DNA of 30,904 nucleotides, from positions 1-30,904 of the forward strand of contig CAZFVR010000022.1 of the NCBI GenBank assembly GCA_964522215.1, written 5' to 3'. Source of the stretch: CAG-390 sp964522215. GTDB lineage: Bacteria > Bacillota > Clostridia > Oscillospirales > CAG-272. Shown one piece after another: positions 15,654 through 23,483 of this stretch. Below the pieces are notes generated by a model, which was not told the origin of the DNA, ran no database searches, and saw only the letters and a program-made list of their open reading frames with translations. How positions within the stretch are numbered: the first letter of the stretch is position 1; every line of letters begins with the position of its first letter. The translations under genes and the position numbers were made by a program.

Positions 15654-15727
15654 CTGCATGATCTGCCGCGCAGAGCCGACAGATGCAGGAAAGGAGACCG
15701 CCGCGTGCGGTCGAGTTATATATTAAA
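15654..15727 (+). promoter_or_regulatory. Structured leader of murD
   Basis: CTGCAT (15654-15659) pairs with ATGCAG (15683-15688), enclosing a TCTGC/GCAGA hairpin (15662-15674). The strong ribosome binding site GGAAAGGAG follows directly, but it lies about 31 nt before the murD ATG. In between is a GACCGC/GCGGTC hairpin (15696-15712) and a GTG-started eight-codon open frame (15705-15731) whose TGA overlaps the murD ATG. The folded hairpin or the short frame could bring ribosomes to murD. This is inference from base pairing only. Confidence 0.4.
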
Positions 15728-17191
15728 ATGAAGTTAACTGACGAAATAAATGAAAGACTTTTCGGCGCATTGCCGCGCGGGCGCGCCGTGATACTGGGGC
15801 TTGGTGTATCCAACCTGCCGCTGGCGCGCATGCTTGCCGCACGCGGCTGTGAGATAGAGATACGCGATGTCAAGAACCTCGGGGCACTTGGTGAGCCTGC
15901 CGCCGCTCTTTTGGCAAGCGGGGCAAGCTTTATTTGCGGGTGCGATCCCACCCGCGGGCTTTGCCAAAGCTCCGGCGGGCGTGATGTGATATTCCGCTCC
16001 CCCGGCATACGCCCGGATGCGGGTGATATTCCCGCGGCAGTGGCGGGCGGTGCACTTTTGACCTCCGAGATGGAATGGTTTTGCGATGCATCGGCCGCGC
16101 CGATATTTGCCATCACGGGCAGTGACGGCAAGACCACAACAACAACGCTTACCCACCTTTTACTCTCCCGCGCGCTTGAGCGTCAGGGCGGTCGCGCCGT
16201 GGTCGGCGGCAACATCGGCACTCCCCTGCTTGACAGGGTATCCGAGATAGGCGAGCGCGATGCGGCGGTGCTTGAGCTTTCAAGCTTTCAGCTGATGACG
16301 ATGTCCCACTCACCGCGACGCGCCGCGATAACCAATATAACCCCCAACCATTTAAATTGGCACACCGATATGGCGGAATACACCGCAGCCAAATACCGCG
16401 TGTTCGGCCCATCCACCGAGCTTTTGGTGCTGAACGCCAAAAGTCCCGCGGCGCTTGCGGCCGCCACTCACTGCCCCAGCTTTGGCGGGGAGATCACGCT
16501 TTTCACCGTTCACGCCGATAATTATAACGATACCGTGCCACCCGCGCTTCGCGGTCGCGCCTGCGCAGTATTTTTGCGCGGCGATGATATCATCTTCTCG
16601 AACGGTGATCGCGAGGAACTGTTGCTCCGCCGCTCGGATATAAAGATCCCGGGGCTGCACAATGTTGAAAACTTTATGACCGCCGCAGCACTCACTCGCG
16701 GCATTGCGGACAGCGCGGATCTTTTGGAGATCGCCCGCAGTTTTCCCGGCGTCAGGCACAGGATCGAATTTGTGCGCGAGCTTGACGGAGTCAGCTATTA
16801 CAACAGCTCGATAGATTCCACCCCCACGCGCACCGAGGCCGCGCTCTCGGTATTTGATAACCGCCCGATCTTTATTCTTTGCGGGCGGGATAAGCACCTA
16901 TCCTATCGATCTCTCATCCCCGCGCTGTTTGAACGCACGGGCGGCGTGGTGGTATCCGGAGAGGCGATACCTATAATTCGTGCGGCTATCGAGGAGGCAG
17001 GCGCGCACCGAGGCGGCGTGCCGATCCCGGTCATATACGAGGATGATCTTTTGCGGGCTGTAGACCGTGCCCGAGAGATAGCGTCCCCCGGCTCTGCGGT
17101 GGTGCTCTCCCCCTCCTGCACGAGCTTTGACCGCTTCCGCAATTTTGAGGAGCGCGGAGACGTATTTTGCAGCTATGTCAACAGTCTTTAA
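15728..17191 (+). CDS. murD: UDP-N-acetylmuramoyl-L-alanine--D-glutamate ligase
   Basis: MurD adds D-glutamate to UDP-MurNAc-L-Ala with ATP. The 487-residue product has the N-terminal nucleotide-binding loop ILGLGVS (22-28), the ATP loop TGSDGKTTTT, the central-domain LELSSFQL and NITPNHLNWH motifs, and the C-terminal region YNSSIDSTPTRTEAAL with GRDKHLSYRSL. The last motif replaces the KATN-type signature of proteobacterial MurD; similar SxxSTPTRT forms occur in Clostridia. The start at 15728 fits the family N-terminus, although no ribosome binding site lies directly before it (see the leader entry). Its last 17 nt overlap murI, which makes the D-glutamate that this enzyme uses. Confidence 0.95.
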   Translation: MKLTDEINERLFGALPRGRAVILGLGVSNLPLARMLAARGCEIEIRDVKNLGALGEPAAALLASGASFICGCDPTRGLCQSSGGRDVIFRSPGIRPDAGDIPAAVAGGALLTSEMEWFCDASAAPIFAITGSDGKTTTTTLTHLLLSRALERQGGRAVVGGNIGTPLLDRVSEIGERDAAVLELSSFQLMTMSHSPRRAAITNITPNHLNWHTDMAEYTAAKYRVFGPSTELLVLNAKSPAALAAATHCPSFGGEITLFTVHADNYNDTVPPALRGRACAVFLRGDDIIFSNGDREELLLRRSDIKIPGLHNVENFMTAAALTRGIADSADLLEIARSFPGVRHRIEFVRELDGVSYYNSSIDSTPTRTEAALSVFDNRPIFILCGRDKHLSYRSLIPALFERTGGVVVSGEAIPIIRAAIEEAGAHRGGVPIPVIYEDDLLRAVDRAREIASPGSAVVLSPSCTSFDRFRNFEERGDVFCSYVNSL

Positions 17192-18038
17192 TAAAAAAAG
17201 CATTTGCAGCACTGACAACGGATCCGCCCCTCGCCCCGGCGGCAACAATGCCCCGATAGGCGTTTTTGATTCCGGGGTCGGCGGGCTGACGGTGCTTTGC
17301 GAGCTTGTGCGGCTTATGCCAAACGAGGATTTTATATACTTCGGTGATGAGGCCAACGCCCCATACGGCGCGCTGACTCACGATGAGATACGCGCCACGG
17401 CTTTGGCGGCACTGGATAGGCTCTCATCTTTCGGCATCAAGGCCTTGGCCGTTGCCTGCAACACCGCCACTGCCGCGGCGATAGACACGCTACGCGCGGC
17501 GAAAACGGACATGCCGATAATAGGCACCGAGCCTGCGGTAAAGGTGGCACATGATGCGGGCTGCCGCCACATTTTGGTGCTTGCCACACCTGTGACGGTC
17601 GCCGAGCCACGCTTTGAGACACTTGTGGAAACACGGTGCGGCGATGCCGAGGTGATAGCGCTGCCCTGCCCGCGGCTTGCGACTCTTATAGAGGAAAATG
17701 ATGCCGCATCGCCGATATTTGACAGCTACCTGCGCGAGATCCTATCCCCATACGCGGGAAGATTTGACTCGATAGTCCTCGGCTGTACACACTACCCGCT
17801 GATAAAGGGGCGCATTGCCGCCGTGGCAAGTGAGTACAGCGGCGGACGCGAGCTGCCGATGTTTGACAGCGCGGCGGCTATAGCACGGCAGACCCTGCGC
17901 CGCCTGAGTGAGGCGGGCATTACCGCCGATGCGGACAGGCGTGGGCAGGTCAGCTGTCTTTCAAGCGGCGAAGACGGCGGCCGCAGGATAGAGGAGATAT
18001 GGCGGCGGATAGCGCCGAACGCGACCGAGCGCGCCTGA
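17175..18038 (+). CDS. murI: Glutamate racemase
   Basis: MurI interconverts L- and D-glutamate with two catalytic cysteines and supplies D-Glu for MurD. The 287-residue product shows GVFDSGVGG (29-37), YFGDEANAPYG, ACNTATA with catalytic Cys 95, and GCTHYPL with catalytic Cys 204. The frame is open to 17127; I chose the ATG at 17175, which overlaps the end of murD by 17 nt, but there are about 27 residues before the conserved core and the exact start is uncertain. No terminator is obvious after the stop, so the operon may run on into the PLP-enzyme gene 80 nt downstream. Confidence 0.95.
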   Translation: MSTVFNKKSICSTDNGSAPRPGGNNAPIGVFDSGVGGLTVLCELVRLMPNEDFIYFGDEANAPYGALTHDEIRATALAALDRLSSFGIKALAVACNTATAAAIDTLRAAKTDMPIIGTEPAVKVAHDAGCRHILVLATPVTVAEPRFETLVETRCGDAEVIALPCPRLATLIEENDAASPIFDSYLREILSPYAGRFDSIVLGCTHYPLIKGRIAAVASEYSGGRELPMFDSAAAIARQTLRRLSEAGITADADRRGQVSCLSSGEDGGRRIEEIWRRIAPNATERA

Positions 18039-18118
18039 GCACGGGTGACGGCATTTGACGGTCATTTGCAAGACCCAAAAAACAAAACGATAAAAAATGA
18101 TATGGGACGAAATAAAAA

Positions 18119-19384
18119 ATGGAGCTTTACGACACACAGATAAGCGGAGCCGTGCTTGATGCGCTGGCCGCCGAGGCGGAGCGCGAGCTTGCCCCGATCT
18201 TTGCAGATATAGACAGGATATCCTACACCCGCACGGCAGACGTGCTTCGCGCATTTGAGGAGCACCGCGTAAGCGATGCCTGCTTTGCGGGAACATCCGG
18301 CTACGGCTATGACGACCGCGGCCGCGAGGTGCTTGACCGTGTTTATGCCGCTGTTTTCGGCACAGAGGCGGCACTGGTGCGCATAAACTTTGTAAACGGC
18401 ACTCACGCCCTCTCAACAGGTCTTTTCGCCCTGCTCCGCCCGGGGGACACACTCTTTTCGGTTGCTGGCAAGCCGTATGACACGCTTGAGGAGGTGATCG
18501 GCATCAAGGGCGAGGGCGGCAACGGCTCGCTTGCCGATTTCGGCGTCGGCTACGCCCAGCACGAGCTTGACCCGAACGGTCGCCTTGATATTGACGGAAT
18601 AATTCAAAGGATCACGGCAGACAGATCGATAAAGGTAGTGTTCGTTCAGCGCTCAAAGGGCTACCTCAACCGCCGCACCTTGATGCCGGAGGAGATAGGC
18701 GAGCTTTACGATGCGATAAAGGCCGTACGCCCGGAGGTGTATCTTGTAGTTGACAACTGCTACGGTGAGTTCACCTGCGAGTGTGAGCCACGCGCCGACA
18801 TGCTTATAGGCTCGCTGATAAAGAACCCCGGCGGCGGCATGGCAGAGACCGGCGGATATATTGCTGGTACGGCTCGCGCTGTTGAGCTTGCCTCCTACCG
18901 CCTGACCACCGTTGGAACCGGCGGCGAGGTCGGATGCACCATGGGACAGAACAAAAACCTGTTTCGCGGCTTCTTTTACGCGCCGCATACCGTTGCCGCG
19001 GCACTGAAGACGATGCATCTGGCCGCGTATATTTTTGAGCGGCTCGGATACGAGACCGCCCCCGCTTGGAACGAGCGCCGCTCGGATATAATACAATCGA
19101 TAATCACCCACTCGCCGGATGCACTTTGCGCGTTCTGCCGCGGGATACAATCCGGCTCGCCGATAGACGCATTTGTTGAGCCTGTACCGTGGGCAATGCC
19201 CGGCTACTCGGATGAGGTCATCATGGCTGCGGGCGCATTCGTACAGGGCTCATCGATAGAGCTTTCCTGTGATGGCCCTCTGCGCGAGCCGTACACCGTA
19301 TATCTTCAGGGCGGGCTTACCTACGAGAGCGGCCGCTACGGTATACTTCGCGCCGCGCGCGCCGTGGGATATTGCAAAAAGTAA
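18119..19384 (+). CDS. Methionine gamma-lyase family PLP protein (aluminum-resistance/YnbB type)
   Basis: The 421-residue product belongs to the PLP fold-type I family annotated as methionine gamma-lyase family or aluminum resistance protein (YnbB type). It shows the conserved GTSGYGYDDRGRE (58-70), FVNGTHAL (91-98), VDNCYGEF (211-218) and SLIKNPGGGMAETGGYIAG (232-250), where Lys 235 is the likely PLP lysine. The Met gamma-lyase assignment comes from the family name; true substrates are not well known. It lies ahead of a lipoprotein and a cysteine desulfurase gene, consistent with sulfur amino acid metabolism. The ribosome binding site before 18119 is weak (GGGACG). Confidence 0.88.
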   Translation: MELYDTQISGAVLDALAAEAERELAPIFADIDRISYTRTADVLRAFEEHRVSDACFAGTSGYGYDDRGREVLDRVYAAVFGTEAALVRINFVNGTHALSTGLFALLRPGDTLFSVAGKPYDTLEEVIGIKGEGGNGSLADFGVGYAQHELDPNGRLDIDGIIQRITADRSIKVVFVQRSKGYLNRRTLMPEEIGELYDAIKAVRPEVYLVVDNCYGEFTCECEPRADMLIGSLIKNPGGGMAETGGYIAGTARAVELASYRLTTVGTGGEVGCTMGQNKNLFRGFFYAPHTVAAALKTMHLAAYIFERLGYETAPAWNERRSDIIQSIITHSPDALCAFCRGIQSGSPIDAFVEPVPWAMPGYSDEVIMAAGAFVQGSSIELSCDGPLREPYTVYLQGGLTYESGRYGILRAARAVGYCKK

Positions 19385-19427
19385 GATCAATGATCAATCA
19401 AAATAATAAACGGAGCATCGATATCAA

Positions 19428-19976
19428 ATGAAAACAAAAATGCATAACCAAAAGAAAACTCTGGTCCTGATCGCCGCCCTCCTGCTTGCGGCCATGATCC
19501 TTCCCTCCTGCTCGGCAAGCCCCGTTGAGATCCCCGACGGCATGAAGATAATATCCTCCGACGAGGAAGCGTTCTATCTTTTTGCGCCGATGAGCTGGGT
19601 AACGAATTCATCAATGGGCATGGCATCGGCCTACTATTCCGACAAGGACCGTTCAAACATAAGCATGACCTGCATGGCACCCACAGATGCCGTAGCATCC
19701 CTTGACGGCTACGTGGCCTACTGCCAGGCGGAGCTTGCGGCTTATATGCCCGGCTTTGAAGTGGTGGGCGAGACAGAGGATGCCGTGCTTGGCGGCAGAA
19801 ACGGCAGATCCTTTATGTATCGTGCATCGATAAACGATATAGATTACAAATACCGCCAAGTGGTAGTAACATACCAAAGCATGTTTTACATCTTTACCTA
19901 CACCTCCACCCTTGAGGGCTACGAGCTGCACGAGGGCGAGGTGGAAACGATGATCTCAAAGGTATTGTTTAAATAA
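19428..19976 (+). CDS. Putative lipoprotein, PsbP/DUF1795-like
   Basis: The 182-residue product has a lipoprotein signal with lipobox LPSC (Cys 28). The mature part (about 42-182) has the pattern of small PsbP/DcrB-like lipoproteins: FYLFAPMSWV near the start, YYSDKDRSNISM, RNGRSFMYRASI, and a final EVETMISKVLFK. This resemblance is from pattern only. It should be attached to the outer membrane face of the cytoplasmic membrane. The start at 19428 has CGGAGC about 11 nt upstream. It is 43 nt after the PLP-enzyme gene and 19 nt before the cysteine desulfurase gene, so it is probably in their operon. Function unknown. Confidence 0.7.
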   Translation: MKTKMHNQKKTLVLIAALLLAAMILPSCSASPVEIPDGMKIISSDEEAFYLFAPMSWVTNSSMGMASAYYSDKDRSNISMTCMAPTDAVASLDGYVAYCQAELAAYMPGFEVVGETEDAVLGGRNGRSFMYRASINDIDYKYRQVVVTYQSMFYIFTYTSTLEGYELHEGEVETMISKVLFK

Positions 19977-19995
19977 TACTTACACAGCACACAAA

Positions 19996-21162
19996 ATGGA
20001 GAATATTATCTACCTTGACAACAGTGCCACCACAAAGCCGAGCGAGCGAGTAATAGCGGCAATGCTCAGCGCGGCAGAATGCTACGGCAACCCATCCTCC
20101 GTACACCGCGCAGGGCTTGAGAGCGCAGCGATCCTTCGCGATTCCCGCTCCGCGGTTGGGGATGCCTTGGGGCTTCGCCGCTCGCTGGGGCACAGCATAA
20201 TATTTACCGCATCAGGCTCCGAGGCCAACAACCTCGCCCTGCGCGGCACGGCTCTGGCCAAAAAGCGCCGAGTATCAAACAGGATCATCATAACCGATTC
20301 GGAGCATCCCTCTGTATCCGAGACCGCCGCTTATCTTGCCGGCGAGGGCTTTGAGATAGTTTGCATACCCACTCACGGCGGTAAGCTTGACATGGCAGTG
20401 CTTGAGCGCGAGCTTGACCGCGGCGCTTTGATGATATCGCTGATGCTCGTCAACAATGAGACCGGCGCACTTTACGATGTTGAGGATGCCTTTCGCATGG
20501 CACGCCAAAAGTGCCCGGAGGTAGTGACCCACTGCGATGCAGTGCAGGGCTTTATGCACGTTCCGTTTACTCCGCAGGGACTGGATGCCGACCTTGTAAG
20601 CGTCAGCGCACACAAGATACACGGTCCCAAGGGTATTGGCGCGCTTTGCGTTGCGCCGTCTGTGATAAAGGCGCGACGACTCATTCCGGTAATATACGGC
20701 GGCGGTCAGGAGACGGGCTACCGTTCGGGAACAGAAAACCTCATGGGCATAGCCGGCTTTGCCGAGGCCTGCCGCGAGGGTTGTGAGCATCGCACAGATA
20801 ATGTAAAAACAACAGTCGAGCTGTATCGTTACGCCACCGAGCTGCTGCCGACCTGCGGCGTTCGCCTAAATCTCCCCGCACACGCGGCGGGGCATATCAT
20901 CAGCCTCACTCTGCCGGGCATCAGGAGCGAAACGATGCTGCATTTTCTCTCCGAGCGCGGGATATGCGTCTCCGCCGGCTCTGCATGCTCCGCTCACTCG
21001 CACGGCCCCAGCAAAACACTGTTGGCCTTTGGGCTCACCCCCGCCGATGCCGATCACACTCTGCGGGTAAGCCTTAGCGCACAAAACACACGGGAGGAGA
21101 TAGACTCCCTTGCCGCGGCTCTGAAGGATGGGATCGCAAGACTGGTCAGGGCACGTCGATAA
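19996..21162 (+). CDS. Cysteine desulfurase, NifS/IscS-like
   Basis: The 388-residue PLP enzyme removes sulfur from cysteine to give alanine and an enzyme-bound persulfide for Fe-S clusters or tRNA thiolation. It shows YLDNSATT (6-13), the PLP site SAHKIHGPKG with Lys 207, GGGQETGYRSGTEN (235-248), and the catalytic loop SAGSACSAHS with Cys 331. No iscU, thiI or mnmA is next to it, so the sulfur acceptor cannot be told. No ribosome binding site is evident before the ATG; it probably depends on coupling with the lipoprotein gene 19 nt upstream. It is the last gene before a strong two-way terminator. Confidence 0.93.
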   Translation: MENIIYLDNSATTKPSERVIAAMLSAAECYGNPSSVHRAGLESAAILRDSRSAVGDALGLRRSLGHSIIFTASGSEANNLALRGTALAKKRRVSNRIIITDSEHPSVSETAAYLAGEGFEIVCIPTHGGKLDMAVLERELDRGALMISLMLVNNETGALYDVEDAFRMARQKCPEVVTHCDAVQGFMHVPFTPQGLDADLVSVSAHKIHGPKGIGALCVAPSVIKARRLIPVIYGGGQETGYRSGTENLMGIAGFAEACREGCEHRTDNVKTTVELYRYATELLPTCGVRLNLPAHAAGHIISLTLPGIRSETMLHFLSERGICVSAGSACSAHSHGPSKTLLAFGLTPADADHTLRVSLSAQNTREEIDSLAAALKDGIARLVRARR

Positions 21163-21176
21163 CACTGCCTCTCCTC

Positions 21177-21230
21177 AATAAAACGCAAAAAGCTTTCGCG
21201 CTGCAGCGCGAAAGCTTTTTGCGTTTTATT
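21177..21230. terminator. Bidirectional terminator, perfect 54-nt palindrome
   Basis: The 27-nt arms (21177-21203 and 21204-21230) are perfectly complementary and centred on CTGCAG, with A-rich and T-rich outer ends. It lies between the convergent cysteine desulfurase and topoisomerase genes and should stop transcription both ways. Confidence 0.9.
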
Positions 21231-21255
21231 ATTTTGGTCTGGCTGCGGACACAGA

Positions 21256-23274
21256 TCAGATATCCGCATCCTTCATATATTTTTCGCCGTTTTCGGTTAT
21301 AAATTGCTTACGCGCGGGCAGATCGTCCCCAAGCAGGGTATCAAACATCCGCTCGGTGGCCGCGGCATCTGTGGGCGTTACGGCTACAAGGCGGCGTGTG
21401 GCGGGGTTCATGGTGGTCTCCCACATCATGTCCGCGGCGTTCTCACCAAGGCCCTTTGAACGCTGGAGGGTATATTTTTGATCCCCAAGCTTTTTTAATA
21501 TTGCAGCCTTTTCAAATTCATCGTAGGCAAACAGAGTTTTATCCTTTGTTGTTATCTCAAACAGCGGCGTTTCGGCAATAAACACCTTGCCCTCCTTGAG
21601 CAGTGTGGGCAACAAACGATAGAAAAATGTAAGGAGCAGTGTTCTTATCTGAAAGCCGTCCTCATCGGCATCGGTGCAGATGATTATCTTTGACCAGCGC
21701 AACGCCGAAAGATCAAAAGCGGACACCTCACTCTTGCCTTTGCCCTTGGTCTTCACCTCCGCGCCGCAGCCTATGACCTTAAGCAGGTCAACTATGATAT
21801 CGCTTTTAAATATCTTATCATAGGTCGCCTTAAGGCAGTTGAGCGTTTTGCCTCGCACAGGTATCAATGCCTGATATTCCGGCGCACGGGAGAGCTTGCA
21901 AACAGTCAGCGCCGAGTCACCCTCCACTATAAACAGCTCACGCACGGCGGGATCTTTTGAACGGCAGTTGACGAATTTTTCCACCCTGTTGGCAACATCC
22001 AGCGAACCCGTAAGCTTCTTTTTAATATCAAGACGCGTGCGCTCCGCGTTCTCGCGGGAGCGTTTGTTTACAAGCACCTGCGCGGCTATCTTTTCCGCCT
22101 CGGTGGGGTTCTCGGTAAAGTATATCTCAAGATTTTGCTTTATATAATCGCAAAGAGCCTCATATATAAACGCATTCGTTATCGCCTTTTTGGTCTGGTT
22201 CTCGTAGGAAACAAGGGTGGAATTACTGCTGATGACCAGCACCAAGCAATCGGCGACATCGGCAAAGGTGATCTTTGACTCGTTTTTATTGTACTTTCCT
22301 GCGGATCTTAAATATTTATCTATCGCATACACAAAGGCAATGCGCACGGCGCGGTCGGGAGAGCCGCCATGCTCCAAAAAGCTTGCGTTGTGATAGTATT
22401 CGATCATCGTGACGGTCTGCGATACGCAAAAGGCGATGTCTGCCTTAAATTTATAGACAGGCTTATCCTCGCGATCCCGTCCCTGCGTTTCAAGATGCCA
22501 AAACACAGGCTGTGTCATGGCGGCATCCCCCGTCACCTCGGCGATATAGTCGCGTATACCGTGCTCATTGTAGAACTCCTGCTCGCTGAACCCGCCGTCC
22601 TCCTCAAAGAGAAATATAAACTTAACGCCGGCGTTTACCACCGCCTGACGGCGCAAAACGTCAACAAAGAACTCCTTTGGTATCTTAATATCGGTAAAAA
22701 CATCGATATCCGGCAGCCAGCGGATGACAGTACCGGTCCGCCGCTCGGCGCGTGAAAGCTCACGCACTCCAAGCTCGCCAACCGGAGAGCCGAGCCTAAA
22801 GCTCATAAACCTTACATATTTGCCGTCAAAAGAATCGACCTCCATATATTTTGAGGCGCACTGCGTGGCAAACGCGCCGAGACCGTTAAGTCCCAGTGAA
22901 TATTCATAGGATGCCGAATCGGCATTGTTGTTCATCTTTCCGCCGGCATACGGCTCGCAAAAAATAAGATCCCAGTTGTATCTGCCCTCTTTTTCGTTAT
23001 AATCCATCGGGATGCCGCGGCCGTGGTCATCTATCTCGATCGAATGATCCTCAAACACAGTGACCTTTATCTCACTGCCGTACCCCTCTCTTGCCTCGTC
23101 CACAGAGTTGGAAAGTATCTCAAAAAAGGCATGCTCACAGCCGTCCAGACCGTCCGAGCCGAAGATAACGCTGGGGCGCATTCTGACTCTGTCTGCGCCC
23201 TTTAGCATTACTATGCTTTGATCATTATATTTTTCGGTCTTTTTCGCTGTCGTCTTTTTTTCCTTTTCCGCCAT
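21256..23274 (-). CDS. Divergent type IIA topoisomerase B subunit (GyrB/ParE-like)
   Basis: The 672-residue protein has all domains of a B subunit: a GHKL ATPase, a transducer and a C-terminal TOPRIM. The ATPase shows Glu 52 and Asn 56 in EILSNSVDEA, DHGRGIP (83-89) where DNGRGIP is usual, and GLNGLGA in place of GLHGVGA. TOPRIM shows VEGDSA (about 450) and DADEDG (about 535) where DADVDG is usual; the usual GGSAKQGRDR after EGDSA is replaced by LTVCKLSRAPEY. The C-terminus (QRSKGLGENAADMMWETTMNP) is canonical. Catalytic acids are kept, so it is probably active, but it is not the housekeeping GyrB. No A subunit gene is beside it. AGGAAGGA precedes the ATG. Confidence 0.85.
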   Translation of the reverse strand: MAEKEKKTTAKKTEKYNDQSIVMLKGADRVRMRPSVIFGSDGLDGCEHAFFEILSNSVDEAREGYGSEIKVTVFEDHSIEIDDHGRGIPMDYNEKEGRYNWDLIFCEPYAGGKMNNNADSASYEYSLGLNGLGAFATQCASKYMEVDSFDGKYVRFMSFRLGSPVGELGVRELSRAERRTGTVIRWLPDIDVFTDIKIPKEFFVDVLRRQAVVNAGVKFIFLFEEDGGFSEQEFYNEHGIRDYIAEVTGDAAMTQPVFWHLETQGRDREDKPVYKFKADIAFCVSQTVTMIEYYHNASFLEHGGSPDRAVRIAFVYAIDKYLRSAGKYNKNESKITFADVADCLVLVISSNSTLVSYENQTKKAITNAFIYEALCDYIKQNLEIYFTENPTEAEKIAAQVLVNKRSRENAERTRLDIKKKLTGSLDVANRVEKFVNCRSKDPAVRELFIVEGDSALTVCKLSRAPEYQALIPVRGKTLNCLKATYDKIFKSDIIVDLLKVIGCGAEVKTKGKGKSEVSAFDLSALRWSKIIICTDADEDGFQIRTLLLTFFYRLLPTLLKEGKVFIAETPLFEITTKDKTLFAYDEFEKAAILKKLGDQKYTLQRSKGLGENAADMMWETTMNPATRRLVAVTPTDAAATERMFDTLLGDDLPARKQFITENGEKYMKDADI

Positions 23275-23342
23275 ATCGGTAGATCGTCCTTCCTAAAACA
23301 TAAAACAAACTAAATTCAACCATTTTATATCATGCCACGGTT

Positions 23343-23371
23343 ATTATATCACAATTCCGCTCCCGAGTCAA
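23343..23371 (-). promoter_or_regulatory. Sigma-A promoter of the GyrB-like gene
   Basis: On the minus strand TTGACT (23371-23366) and TATAAT (23348-23343) are 17 nt apart. It is divergent from the promoter at 23381-23409; the two -35 elements are only 9 nt apart, so polymerase binding at one may exclude the other. Confidence 0.8.
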
Positions 23372-23380
23372 GTTCCCGCC

Positions 23381-23409
23381 TTGACATGCTCCCCACCGTG
23401 CTGTATAAT
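23381..23409 (+). promoter_or_regulatory. Consensus sigma-A promoter of the ComEC-like gene
   Basis: TTGACA (23381-23386) and TATAAT (23404-23409) with a 17-nt spacer are a perfect consensus. The leader carries a CCACCTT/AAGGTGG hairpin (about 23433-23452) before the ribosome binding site GGAGG (23473-23477). Confidence 0.85.
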
Positions 23410-23483
23410 TATAATTAAGGCATGAACAAACACCACCTTCAACGCAAGGTGGATAATACGATATGATTCGTTCGGAGGCGATA

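Noticed and set aside
15428..15727. Known riboswitch class upstream of murD
   Set aside because: The hairpins do not match any riboswitch consensus I can recall; listed only as a structured leader.
23422..23466. Fourteen-codon leader frame before the metallohydrolase gene
   Set aside because: It would start only a few bases after the predicted transcript start and lacks a spaced ribosome binding site.
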